The position numbers and the translations under genes were made by a program. This document shows positions 50,386 through 63,640 of a stretch of DNA of 64,000 nucleotides, piece by piece (position 1 is the first letter of the stretch; every line of letters begins with the position of its first letter). This DNA comes from Onthophagus taurus. Its lineage: Eukaryota > Arthropoda > Insecta > Coleoptera > Scarabaeidae. Under the pieces are notes generated by a model. That model had not been told where the DNA came from, did no database searches, and saw only the letters and a program-made list of their open reading frames with translations. The DNA lies in assembly GCF_036711975.1 (NCBI RefSeq), contig NC_091967.1:11470001-11534000 (forward strand), read 5' to 3'.

Positions 50386-53300
50386 TCCTTGCCAGAAACG
50401 TGCCTTAGTAACAAAAGAGATTGAAGAAATTGACTTTAGCGCAGATTTTAATACAAAATATTGAGTATATGCTATTAAATATATTTGCCTTTCTGATGGT
50501 TTGTTGACTTTATAGATTTTGTTTTCTTAAAAAGACGTTAAAATAAAAATGTATAAAAAAGGAAACGTTTGTTCGTTTTTGTAAATTAAAGGAAATGACA
50601 CCTAAGAATCTTGTAACGAGAAAATTCTGTTCACGACCGCGCCTTAAATTATGTTCGCAGTTAGAAAACGCACCTGCAATAGATGTGAAGAGATAAAGTG
50701 GTCGGGTACGCGAATGGGCCCGTTCTTTTCAATGGCCATAGATTTCAGAACCGCACAACCTCTCTCGGATCTTTAACGAGAAACAGTCCAATCAAAGCGG
50801 TATTTACGGCTGCGATGTTCGTATTGTCCACGTGGATAAAATCCAGTTTTAACAGTTACCGTGAATGGATTCTCACAGACTTTTATATTTCTTTAACACA
50901 TTCATCCTTATGATTATAACCCATCTATTGTTAGTGTTGTTGAAAAATATATAAACAAAAACTAGCGATACAATTCCAAATACCATATATTTTTGTCCCA
51001 TATCGATTTGCCAATTACGAAATCCGATAACCAATGGACGTGTATGTAATGTGCAATGTTATTCTTTCATTAATAAAATCGGATTTTGGAATAAATTCGC
51101 AAATGAAATAAAACCTAACGTAAAAAAAATCGGTGTTAATCAGCTATATGTTCAAATAAATAGTTCTGTTGGCGGTTTGAATATATGATTTATATCTGTA
51201 ACGTTTCATTATTAGTTGACATGATGAATGTTGGTAAGTAGTAGACAAAAAGGAAAAGGGATACGTTAACATGTAGGCCGTTATCTACGACGACAACATT
51301 TTTTACGCATACCTACACGATATATAGGGATTTATTCCATAACTTACGCGGCCGCATTACATAAGCGGCACGGCCCCCTTTTTAACGAGTGGTAAACGAT
51401 CGTTAATCACAATTCCGTGTGGACAAAACGACAGAAGCAGGGTCTGCACGAAGTTTGATTAAGCGTGACGATTCGCCGATGACAGTTCGATAATTTTATA
51501 CCAGTTCGCGTAATTGCCAGCAACAAGTCGGAGGAGACTTAATGACGCGTTTAGCCCGTATAGAATACCGTGGAATTAATTGGACCGTGCGTTAACGTTC
51601 AATCCATAGAAAATTAATTAGCCGCTCCTCGCCAATTCTGAATACGTCACCGAGACACCGAAGAATGATAATTAGTTGGAAAGATATTTAATTAACTTCT
51701 TTAAAGAATTTCCTTAAAAACTTTTTTTTTAATAAAACAAGCTACATATAAATTTATAGCTAACCCAGAAGTCTATTCGTTTTATTTTCTATTTGGGAGA
51801 TAACATTTTCTGATCAGACTTTCGTGTAGAATAGAAAAATACGCGTCTATTCGCTTGTAAGGAACCTCGCAAATTCTGATAGAAGACGAGAAAAAGAGGG
51901 GAACACACATCCCGTTGGAACACAACAAACGCAATAATTTAAGATCGTAAAAGGCCATCCATTACGGGATTTTCGCCTCCAAGAGCTTGTCCGGAACGTA
52001 GTCGGGCCCTATTTAGACACTTCCATTCAAGACCGTGGACGTATACAACGTTAGCAGTCTCATTGAAAATGCCCGCGATGTAAGAGCCATCACCATCTTT
52101 TCTCAATTGAAATAAAATTTACCACACGTACATAAAAAAAATCCTTTTTTTTTACCGTGTGTATTCAATTAAATTTAGGACAAACTTTGAGTCTTACATT
52201 TAGAACAACATATTTTGTTGTCATTAAATATTATATATAAAACAATCTTTCAGTCTTTGTGTAATCTTTAGTATATATAGGTATAGCTACTTTATTCTGA
52301 AAAGATCCTAGCAGCTAAGTTTTAATACATATGTTTATACTTCCACAATCATAACTTAACTAATAACGCAGTTTTATATGAAAATGTAGAATGTAATTTT
52401 CTTTCTGTTCACAAATTGGTTGATTAAAAACTTTTAAAGTTCATAGGTAAGAATTTTATTGCATTCAATAGTTATTACAAAATCTATTGCAATAAAAAAA
52501 TCAGATGTACAGCGAAGCTTGCAAAATGTTCAACGATTACAATGCAATTCTATTGAAATTTAAAGGTTTAATATTTCATTAAATAATCTCATTTTTTTAT
52601 AATCTTTTTTATTTAAGTGTTTGTTTATATAAAAAAGTTTCGATTTTCGTTCAGGTTAAGTTTACATGGATCCATAGGTGTCTACAAAATTCTTAGATAT
52701 AAATTACTTTACACTTGAAAGAACGAAACTTCGTGCAAGTTCAAAGCCAACAATGCATATTCTTGCTGTAACGTTCCCACAGAATCTCCGAAACTTGCTA
52801 CGCCGTCAAGATGATTGATAGATGATATCCTTCTTTTCGAAAACTCGTATAGTTTCATCGCCATCGATGCGGATACGTTCTTTTGGTGGTGAATTCCCAC
52901 ATATCTATCGAACTATCATTGTTCTTTGGAAGTAAAACTTTCCTGGATGTCCTTTTTTTTGTTTTCGATCTTTTAAGGCTAAAATATTCATCCTTTCGGT
53001 ACATAAATCACTGTGACCAATGAAATAATCACGACTCGCTGAGAGCGAATAACGTTGAAAGCGAGTAGTATAAGTGATGTTTATAAAAAATAAGAAATTA
53101 TATATAGCGTATTAAATTTGCTTTAAAATGTTCTTTATTTCATGATGATATCTTAATTCGTTCTTGAGATACGATTTTTTTAAAATTTGTATTTCATGAC
53201 ACAAAAATAAGGGATGATGCATAATCCAACGTCTTGGCTACTTCGTTTTAATAATTTTTTGGGCGCCTGATTCTTTTGCAGGAAGTGTTAAACATTGAAA

Positions 53301-56300
53301 TTCGATTAGTGTGTTTTATTTTAGTAAAATGGCGTAAGTTTTATTTGAAATGTTTCGAGAAAACGAATAATTTTTTTATTGAAAGGTTGAGTTTTAAAAC
53401 CAAAAAACGATTTAAAACCGCTTCGGCTCGTCGTCTTTACATTTTTTGTTTATTCACCTCCAGTATTCCTTCTTCACGCAATAAATTAAAGAGGGGATGT
53501 TTGGAAATAACGCATTTTAGTTGATATGCGGGAGTTTAAGGGTGATGAAGTAGTTTAGAAAAATAAAACTTATTACATGAATTAAGTGATAAATAGTGCT
53601 ATATTTATGCTAAGTGTTAGGTGATATTAGTGATGTGATATAGTTGAGATGATCGGATTGCTATTTTATGGATGTTAAACGGTATCGTATTAATTTATCT
53701 TTTAAGATTCGTAACGTTATAAATTTAAAAAATTACATTAGAGATAAATTTATTTAAATAAATACTTTAAACTATTTATATGAGTGAATATTCGTTAAAA
53801 CTGATCATTATCATTTTAATTTTGAGAACAATACGAATAATTTTGATGATCGTAATGGTGACGAAAACGTTTATATGTATTTTATTTATCAAGATTAATA
53901 AAAAATTTTTTCTTATTGATACACTTATTAGAACAATTTTTATTTATGTATCAATAATTATTATACCAAGAGTATTATTATAAGAGAATCTATGTATTTA
54001 AAAAAGACATTTCCGTTAGGTGAAATTTTGTTTACTGATATTGTTGATATTTGATTATCAAAATCGACGTTTCATCACGTTTGATAGTACCTGTCAAGAT
54101 GAAGTATGTATTTACTACAAGTTATTGAAAAGGGATAACGCCCAGGTAATATTCACCAATCAACTGCTTAACCAAAGGTTACAATAACATATAATATCTA
54201 AAATCTAACTTATAGGTTAGATTAATAAGATAATCCTAAATTATGATTTTATTTGAATTAAAAAATCCTTTCACGCTATATCTTTTCGTATCATCGACGA
54301 ATATCGAAGCTAATAGGAATAATAAAAAACCTACAATTGAGTGATTTATTTATTTATTTGTTGTAAATTTTCCATTAATGGTGAATAAATAAAACATCAA
54401 TAACCGACCGCGAAAATGTACAACGCTTTAGTGATTGATTGAGGCCACGCTCTGCATTGATAAGCCAATTATCAGGCAATTTTTGCTGTCGTACATTCAT
54501 TTATACATGTATAATTGAAACGCCACCGATGCCAATTTCAAGCCCTGAATTTCATTAAACATATAACCAGAAATTCACGATATATAATATCAACGATATT
54601 AATGTATATACAGAAATGTCAATTGTAACCATTATAATACTACAATTGTATGAATTATTATGTAGGATTTTCTTTATTTAGTTGACACAACAAACCTCCA
54701 TTTCCAATATACATACAGTTTAGCGTAAAACCTATTTTGTCAAAGTTTGCGTTTCATCCAAAGGGTGAATATGTTTTTGCTTTGTTATGTTTTGTGATTT
54801 AGGACTGAAACAAGCATTAGAAAATGCAGTTGGAGATGGAAAGTAGAGAAACGCTTTCAGAGTATCCAGCCAACATAGGTAATCTTTTATTTCCTATCGT
54901 CAGTTAGGAGCCAAAAACTATCAGTACAAAAAGTCTTATTATGAATGTAATGTTCGTCTCACCAGTCACAACTAAAACTGCCCAAACACCCAAATTGTAG
55001 ATCGAACAACAATTGTGGCAATGATAAGATAAGAAGCAAACTCTAAACAGTGATAGGCATGAAGTTGAGTAGAAATCAGCGTTGCGTGGGCATGTGATTT
55101 ATACATTATGGCATCAACAATTTCGATATCTAGCATTATTAGGAGGTCTGCCATAGTTATATGGAAAAAGAACTTTGATCTGAATGTTTGCCACAAATTG
55201 TCAAGAGTGTGATTAAGTCACATTCGCTTGCCTTCTTTTCCTCTTCGTTTTTTTCATCTTCCACTATCGCCTTTAACTCATAAGCTTAGTTTGGGCTTTA
55301 GTGCCCAAAGTGTAAACTAGCTTCTAGTAAATCCTCGATAAAATGTGACACCACAATTAATTTAAGGATTGTTTTTTAGATATGTAAGTATAGGATAGTA
55401 TTTGTAGGCACATAATTGAATATTTGCTCTAATAAGCTTTTAGGTCATCAATCGATCGATGTGTTTGAAAGCATAATCAAATTGTTGATATGGCTCGACA
55501 TCCATTATTTTATACACGATTTCGAAAACAAAATTGATATTGACAGGTACGGTGACCCAGGTTCAATAATCGCCTTTCCATCGATGAATTATTCAGAATG
55601 CTGCAACTTTTCGGTTATGTGATGATTTAGCATGTAGATGGAATTCCATATCTGTATACTTTAAAAATGCCAATTATAATTTTGTAAAATGGTAATCCAC
55701 ACTTTGTATTGTATCGATCTGTTATGAAACGGTCACAAAGTCAAACATTTGTTGAAACTATTTTATGTAAAATGTAGAAATTCAAAAATTTTTCGTTTTG
55801 CAGTTGAGAGAAATTATGTGGAAATTTGAAAAATTAAATTCACAACGAATATAATTGCCTTATGACATGTTCAATTTTAAAATATATTGCAGCAACGGCC
55901 TCGCACAGCTTGCTTCACTAAATTTATTATTTATGTATTATTAATACGTGCACTGTATAATTTTTGTAACGAATATTAAAGATAATTACTATAATTTGTT
56001 ATAACAACAAATGCAACTAATTTAATTAATTAAAAAAGTCTTGTTTAATTATTCAATTTCAATTTTAATTTTTTATCATTGTTAACCGATTTCAACTAAT
56101 TTAATAACATTTGGTTTTGTTTAGAAGAAAGTTTGTTGAATTCTTCATTGCAAGAATATCGATCTATATTTTTTTCGCACGTCATTTCATCATAACCTTA
56201 ATCCTAATTGAATGCGTAAAATATCTCACGAGATAAAAAAAATGTAAATATCTCTTCCCTCAAAGTACCCAACGTAGCTTATTACGAATTGAAAAATGGT

Positions 56301-57403
56301 GGAGGCGCAAGCGATATTTCATTTTAAAATATTGAACGCTTAAATTAAACTTTTTTACAGAAAAAAAATACGCTCGGTTAGTTCGGTAAATAAAGGTAAT
56401 TTCAAAAACTAGTATTTTATAAAATAAGGATTAAAAAAAATAGTTGTTTGCTGCCTTTAAAAAAAAATGATCCTCAATCGTTTTTTGCGCGAACAAATAT
56501 ACAAATTTGAAGGCCGGTTAAATATTACCATTATTTGTTTTGTATGCACGGTTCAATGAATCGGTTTTACAAATATACTTGCAATGAAAAAAGGTTTGTT
56601 TCAAAACATCCAACGTTTATCTTTAAGATTTAAACAGCGACAATAAAAACTTTGGCTATATATCACTTTATTTTTCCTTTTCAAGAAAACGTTACCTATT
56701 TGCTAACGCGATCCTAAACGTTCAATAGTACAAATACGTGCAGAAAGTTCGGATGCAAATCCTGCGACACCTGCTCACGTTTCTGCATATTCAGCGGCAG
56801 AAACGGCAACAAGAAATCCACATCCTGAAAAGCGTAAAACGTTGTCGTATCGGTTACGAAGCTTCTAGGACGCAGATGGCTCCAGCATTGCTACTGTATT
56901 CGTACCCGCATTTCCACTATTTGTTCTGACCATTACGATATCTGTTCTCTATTTTCGCGGAAGGGAAAAACGCCCGGCTGTCTCCGCAACCGTTTATTTA
57001 TTGTCTGTCGATCTGTATCTATACAGGAAATTCTATTTGATTAACTGTTTGATTCTATTGCAACTGTGAGAACGGTGCATTTAGTTACTATGTTTATTAT
57101 GTTAAATCTTTAATCAATTCTGTATAAAGAGTGAATCGTCATTTTTTTGTGAAAATGTGAAATAACATATTCAAAGAGTTTAATGTTAAAAATTGTGCAT
57201 TAAAATTTAAATATCGTTTAAAATTGGCTGTCAAAATGGGAGGGCGAGGCAACTAGTTTAGATTGAAAAGTTATTGACTTTCTAATAGTGTTTGGAATCG
57301 TTTTAAAATGCTTATTTTCGGTAACAAAGTCAACATATTTTTAAGATTTACTTTCGATCGATAAATTCGCTGCTATTATAAACTTTATTTTTAAGTAAGT
57401 CTT
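50386..57403. other. Gene-poor stretch, no supported gene
   Basis: Seven kilobases with no convincing exon. Most is AT-rich. Between about 51240 and 52110 the base composition is more balanced and contains palindromic GCGGCCGC (51349-51356) and many TAATTA/ATTAATTA homeodomain-type core motifs (for example near 51574, 51610 and 51668). A smaller balanced block lies at 54400-54560, and another at 56720-57000. Such blocks in a desert could be regulatory elements of a distant gene; that is inference only. Confidence 0.4.
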
Positions 57404-57733
57404 ATAGAAGCTGATGATGTGCTTCTTGTGGACTTTTGGTGTGGTACTAAATATGATTTACGTAGTAATAGCTCGCCTTTTTTTGATCAGTTATTCAAGA
57501 GATCAACTGATCTCTGGAAATGATTTCTCCACAAAATCTGCCTTCATTTCTATTTATTCAATGATCAAATTGATGAAGTCGATGCTGTGCCTGCTAAAAT
57601 TTTGCCAAATGTGAAAGTCTCTTCGAAGATTGAATATTCTGGGGTGTGCAAAAGTGTATTTGCTTCCAAGTCTAGGGTTGGAAAACTAAGCTTGCATACT
57701 GATGAGTTAAAGTCAGCCCTGTTTTGCTTGTGA
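57404..57733 (+). pseudogene. Decayed coding-like stretch, family unknown
   Basis: The plus strand reads EADDVLLVDFWCGTKYDL and RSNSSPFFDQLFKRSTDLWK, then a stop at 57517, and in another frame DQIDEVDAVPAKILPNVKVS continuing through SKIEYSGVCKSVFASK to a stop at 57731-57733. Amino-acid composition is protein-like and the order suggests one ancestral frame with a shift and a stop. I could not assign it to a transposon or a cellular family. Downstream, 57734-58500, I see no structure. Confidence 0.35.
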
Positions 57734-60700
57734 ACTCATCACAAATAACTGTCACCAGCACAACCAACTATACTTGTGGTTGCGAGTTGGTGCGCGCTAA
57801 GAGTTAATAATAAGTATTAATCGGGGTTTTACATGGTATGAAGTAAGTACATAGACAGTGAGAAGAGCACTCACTGAGAGCAGTTGGTGTGAAGTTGTGA
57901 CGTTGCAAGATTTAATTCAAGGTTTGAGGTTCGATGAAAAATAAATTTATATTGGGTACATAATTAAAAATAAAGGCTTGGATATTTGAATGAACTTGGA
58001 TTTATATAAGAATGGAAAGCTGGTCTTTGAAACATTGACCACAAATTTGAAGTTTTAGAATTTTCTCAAAATCTCAGGATTGTGATTTCAGAATTCGCAG
58101 CAACTTTTGGTAACCAATTTGATGCATATCTTCTGTTATGGCAAATACCATATATAGATCTCCAGTTACTTTTCCAAGTTCTATCATTCACTCAAAGATT
58201 TAAGTTATCACTAAGTGTCTTTCATCTAGGCGAGTGCAGAACTCACGTTTATGATTAAAAGATGTCAGAACTCAGAATTAATTAATCAGATGTATGTTAT
58301 CACAAAATATATGCGTTATGTCAAGATCTAGTAGATTGCTTCTCAAGAAACCTGCTAAAAATTAAGCTTCAACAGTTCTATTCAATTACCGAACAATTTT
58401 TTTAATTCAATTTAAAAATTGTAAACCGTGTTATTGGATAAAAGCTATATGAATAAAAGATTTTAGATAAAGGTTTGATCAACATTATAATTATTTACTT
58501 ATAATTGTTTATACTTTGTACTTCTTATAACCTTCTATGTAAAAAAAATGAATAGTGCGTAATTGAAATGGGAGTGATTATATCTCGTGTGATTTGCGAT
58601 AAATGTTGTTGAAAGGCCGTCGATACAACCTGTAAATCCGCGAAGTTAGCGGAAAACTCCGATGGAAATGGTGTAACAATGTCAAGTGAAGATTTATTGA
58701 TGGTTTTGTATTACATTGGGTCGGGCTTAAATGTCGTACAGCTTAGATTGAATCTAAATTACATTTCTTTGTTATTGAAACGTCTACTTACCGATTGATT
58801 AAATAGAATAAAAAAGAAATTAGTAATGTCACGGTCGAAATGAAATTATTGATTTACCTTGATATTTCTATTATAAAATTTATTTAAATTTAATTTGTAC
58901 TTGAAGACAATGTAAGCAACGTTGGGTTGGAGATGACTCAACCAAGAAGGGTAATTCTTGATTGTGAATGAGAACAAAGAAGTAAAGTTGCCTTACCACC
59001 ATCCTGTTTCTAGATTTTTTTGTTTTATTACGTCTTGAACATCTGGCGCGTTGTTGGTTCGAGATATACTTTTGTATGCGTTCGGCATGGTCAAATAGCG
59101 GAGGCGCTCGCGTATATGAATTTTTAAGACACCATTAACATTTCGAATCGGCAATTACGGACGCATACTCGGATCGCCGAAGGCGCAGGATGCATAAACC
59201 ATGGTGCAGCCTTGACGCATTGACGACGTCGACGATGGAAGACCGATCGGCGAACGAACCGACAAGAGCTGCTAGCTGCTGCTGCTGGACTTCCGACCGT
59301 GAGTGATCGCCAATTGTTTCCATCGTCCATTAACGTGCCCTGAAACGCTCCCTTCGGTGCCTGATGCGCTTTTTGCCTTCCGTTGCAGAAACGCGCAGGA
59401 ATTCTCGCTGCCAAACCCTAATGAATGAAAGGCCTCTATGAATGGGATCCTCCTCTACAGACTTGTTCCCGTTTCGATGGGCATCGTCGCTCTCCATCTC
59501 GTTTTTGTTTTTTTTAGCATTTGCCGTTTACCAACTAGTGTAAACGGAAATAGATTTTTTTACATTACTCGAAATTACTTTGTTTTCTGCTATTATCTAG
59601 TATGAACATATTTCGTTTAATTTCATAATATAATGTGATGAAATATCTTGTTATATTCGTATTACCGCGAATAAGTTCAACATATAATTTCCGCATAATG
59701 TTTAATCAACTTGTTTACAACTATGTCTATAGTTAAACGCGAAACGCCCACCTTAGAACATTTCACTTCTGTTCCACCCAAAACGCTCAATTAAATTCGT
59801 AATAGTAATTTTGTTGTTAAACTTGCTATTAATGTAAATACGTCTAGGCAACTTTATAACGAGAAACCGCGAGCTCGTAATTTATACCAGCGACCGGTAC
59901 GATACAAAGCGAAAACGATGAATTCCGCATTACGAACAATGTAATTACCATTTGTAGAGCATTGCGTGCCGTTTTTAACGACCACAAGTAATATAGGTGG
60001 CGCCTGGTTCGTTTGTAAGCCAACTCTTGTTGCCCGTTTTACTCGCAACTCGAAAAATTATAGCTTATGACCGTGTCCGAGCCCGGAGGCAAAGCCGATA
60101 AACGCTCTATAATATTATCATAACAAGGTTGGTGGAAAAATTGTGTGATATACAACACTCTGGCGTGTAATTATTGTATTACGTCTTAATAAGAAGCCAA
60201 CGATTAGAAATACCATCTATTAATAGATTGCTTACTATCAAATTAAATACTATCATATAGCTGTATCTAACTCTCGTTAAATCATTAATGAAATTAGTAC
60301 TAAAACTAAATCAATCTAAATCAAACAATTTCCTGAACCTATCATTTTCAATCCATCATAATTTAATCAATGCATTCATTTAAATTCGTAATGAAAGTTG
60401 TGTTACAAGATAAATCTTTATATCAGAATTGCAACTAACTTAAGTACATACGTACAGCTTGATTGATTTATACGCGATAAAATCTATTGGCGTATACAAA
60501 TGATAGTTGTGGGCGTTATTACTCCCCTTTTGACCTATCGAAGTTGTTTATCTTTTCTGTTAGCATCGCATAAGTGAGATTGTGGGGGTCGAAACTGATC
60601 GCTTCCAATGGGGATGGAAGACAAATGTATGCTATTAACTCTCAGGGAAAGATTGATACATCAAATCATCACGGACTTGTAGATGCGCTTGTATACTACC

Positions 60701-62803
60701 GGAACTTTATACGGAAGATTTGCTTTATTGTTGACCGATAACGTTGCGTTTAGTCATAAAATTCAAAAAGTTGATCAAAAGCTTTGTTATACAGAACTCA
60801 TTTCTTTTCAATATAAATATTTACAACGAACGCTTAGATGTTACAACAAGTTCTGACCAAATTAATCATCTGATGATGAATATAGGTGATATTACTAATG
60901 ACAGTTTTAATGAACAAATTAACAAATGTCACCATGGAGTGTACAGTAACAAATTATTTATATTAACAGAGCCTTTCGTTTACTATTTCAATGCATGGTT
61001 TCGATGCAACGTTGAATATGTTGATATGATTAAAAATGTTGTGGTGTAAAAAAAGTAAATGATTTTTTCTTCCGATTGGACCCCACGGAATTTCAAAGCG
61101 CAGCTTGAAGAATAATGGCCAAGCTTGGGGTGAATACAAACCTCGTGTGTTAGTTTCAATGAGTAAAGCACTATACGTGACCGGCATCTAACCATGTCGA
61201 GATGTGCTTGTTACAGAATCGCGTCCGTTCTCAACGTCTAAGTTATCGGATCTACGAATGGTGATGTACTGCTTCTATTCATAAGCATACCAGTTGCTTC
61301 TTTCGATTGAAATCTGAAACGAATTGCGATTTTAACGTAACCTGCTAATTTAAAGTTATCAAATGAATATTTGAAAAACTGTGAGATAACAAAATATTTT
61401 TAAGCTACCATTTTACGGAGACCCATTTACATTCTGTCGATAAGTTCACCAGTGTCGAATTCATTTTCATCCAAAACCGTAGTATAAAAAGCGGGGGGAA
61501 AAAGCTCAAACAAAGCACCGTTTAATTAAAGCTTTAGATTTTGGGGGTAGCACGGATCGGGTGTAGCTTTGACACAATTACTTTGTTCTCGTCTACCTCA
61601 ATCGATTGTCGACTATCTGTACTGCTGCAGGTGGGATTACAAAACAATTAAATATCCATTGTGAAAAGACACCATGTATTTTCAAATTTTATTTTTGATT
61701 TTTTTTTCGTACTGTCAGTTTCACAACAATACACTATTTTACATTCAAAATTTGTAACAACTGTTAGTTGGGCATATGAAAGCTTAGGTAACAAGTTAGA
61801 GACTCGTTGGTAATCATTTTGCATATTCAAGGCTTGATTCTAAAGGGGCGAGTAGGAACTGACATGCATGTAATATAATTGAGTAACCCTTCTAGTGGTA
61901 AATACGACGAAATGTAGTTGTTCTTTCGCATTAAAACGGCTGGCAATGTGCGACGAGGCTAGTGTTGCGAGTTTCAAAGTTAAAACCTATGTCGGGATGT
62001 ATTTCTGAAATGTCTCATCAAACTTTGAAACTATATTCCTCCACGACCAGGGCGAAAAGTTCGGACCTGGAAAATTTGGAGAGCGTTGGGAATTGTTTCC
62101 AAGTAATATAGAATGAGGGCTTGCTGTATAAATTTCGTCTTCTCTTCAGTTAAGATTAAAAATAAAAATACTTTGTGACAGTGTAATATGGTTTAAAAAG
62201 TATAATTTTTCCATTATAAGAGGAATCTGAAAATACTTCAGAAATTTATTAAATACGATTACAAGATTAAAACTGTATGTATCATTTAAAGTTAACAATT
62301 ATTTGGGATTCACATAAAATGAACTTGAGTGACTTGAATCATGTAATTTACAACCATTTTTCAACATAGGCATTAAAAAAAAGTGATGACAATCGTCGAT
62401 TTTAATGAGATCAGCGGTAATAAACATAAAACCACGAGCACTACGTAACAATCCATGGTTTCAAGGAATGCTGTGGAATGAAAAATGCTGTAAGTAAACG
62501 TATTGGCTATTAAGGAAGGAATAAGAAGTGGTTGACTGCTCGCCAGTATTAAGGTGGAATTTTTACTTAACATGAACTTGTATTTAAGATTAACCCCGCT
62601 AAAGTACGTAAGACTAGCGGCAAGCTCGACTTATTTTTGATTGAAGACCTCATAAAGGCTTCACTGCTCAATATGGACACTGGTACTAAATAAACCACTT
62701 TGGTGGATGCGCTTACAAACATCCATAATAGTGACTTGATAATTTTCGTACTTTGTTATAAGTAGTGTAAAAAGTTTTGCTTTTCTTAATAATAAAGTAA
62801 ATA
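57734..62803. other. Gene-poor stretch with GC-richer block at 59040-59480
   Basis: No supported gene. The block 59040-59480 is strikingly richer in GC than its surroundings, contains a CTG run (59272-59287) and a small plus-strand frame from ATG at 59236 (MEDRSANEPTRAAS) running into a GTGAGT donor-like site at 59300. It could be a 5' exon or a promoter. A TATAAAAAG motif occurs near 61483 without a gene following within view. The rest is AT-rich. Confidence 0.35.
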
Positions 62804-63640
62804 AATGGAGAACAACAGGGCACATGATTTTGAGGTTCTTATGAATGATTCCTATGATGAAAACTATCGCGAATTATCTCTGGACAAATCATTAAGTGAC
62901 TGCCAAAATTAATCTTGGCTACACCGCCTCACTAAGTGTCTGCGAATCTAGTGACTATGAAATTGAAGATGAATCCGTACAATTATATTGAAGCAACATT
63001 AGGGCGAAATCAGGTAAAAGGGAGAGTGACTGAGATCGTTCACAGTGAAAAATGTCTTACTCAAAACTTACCCAAAAATGTGTTCCAATATAGATTGGAA
63101 TCTTGAAGACTTTCTATATCAGACAATGTTATAGATCTGTTTGTATCTAATTGTAATGTGTAAAAATAAATAAGTAAAAGAGCTTGGGGGACCATTCATA
63201 AACAGCAAATTTCGACCATGTATGATGTAGAAACATTTGAAAGTTCGAAGTGTGTTTGGGAAAAGTAGAAGATGCAAGTGACGAACTAAAGGTTCAAGAA
63301 TTGTGAAAACTTTAGCGCAGCATTGGCATAAAAGTGGAAGTAATATTATGATCAACAACTTTGATAAACATTCCTATGGGAAATGAATTGTTTAGAAAAA
63401 AGTAACTTTGGATGCCATCGTTGGAAAGACTCGAAAAGATGTCTCTGCTGATTTTAATTTACTCAACAAATGACTTTACACGAAGAATCCAATGCAGAAA
63501 ATGTGTTCAAGCCAGAAATAATTTTGACATACAACAAAACAAAAAATGTGTTGACGTTTTGGATAAATTAGTGAATACTCATGCCAGAGAAGCACGATTG
63601 CTACAGCAATTTGGTGATCTAACTTTTGAAGAATTCTGAG
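62804..63640 (+). mobile_element. Broken piggyBac-type transposase remnant
   Basis: From ATG at 62804 the plus strand reads MENNRAHDFEVLMNDSYDEN, an acidic N-terminus of the kind seen in piggyBac transposases, then stops. After a large deletion, frames around 63330-63470 give INNFDKHS and KVTLDAIVGKTRKDVSADFN, comparable with the family's DNFFTS and leucine-threonine-x-Val-Gly-Thr-x-Arg-Lys segments. At 63505-63600 KPEIILTYNKTKN and VDVLDKLVNTHAREA match the Tyr-Asn-x-Thr-Lys-Gly-Gly-Val-Asp motif region. At least three frame changes and several stops separate them; the element is inactive. TTAA-flanked inverted ends were not found. Confidence 0.55.

Noticed and set aside
53776..53983. Ile-rich frame in AT-rich DNA
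   Set aside because: Composition is explained by AT bias; it looks like low-complexity sequence, not a membrane protein.
59124..59414. 96-codon minus-strand frame in the GC-rich block
   Set aside because: Arg/Ala/Ser-rich product as expected of a chance frame in GC-rich DNA; no domain and no splice context.
61480..61500. TATA-box-like TATAAAAAG
   Set aside because: No gene follows within view; such motifs are expected by chance in AT-rich DNA.
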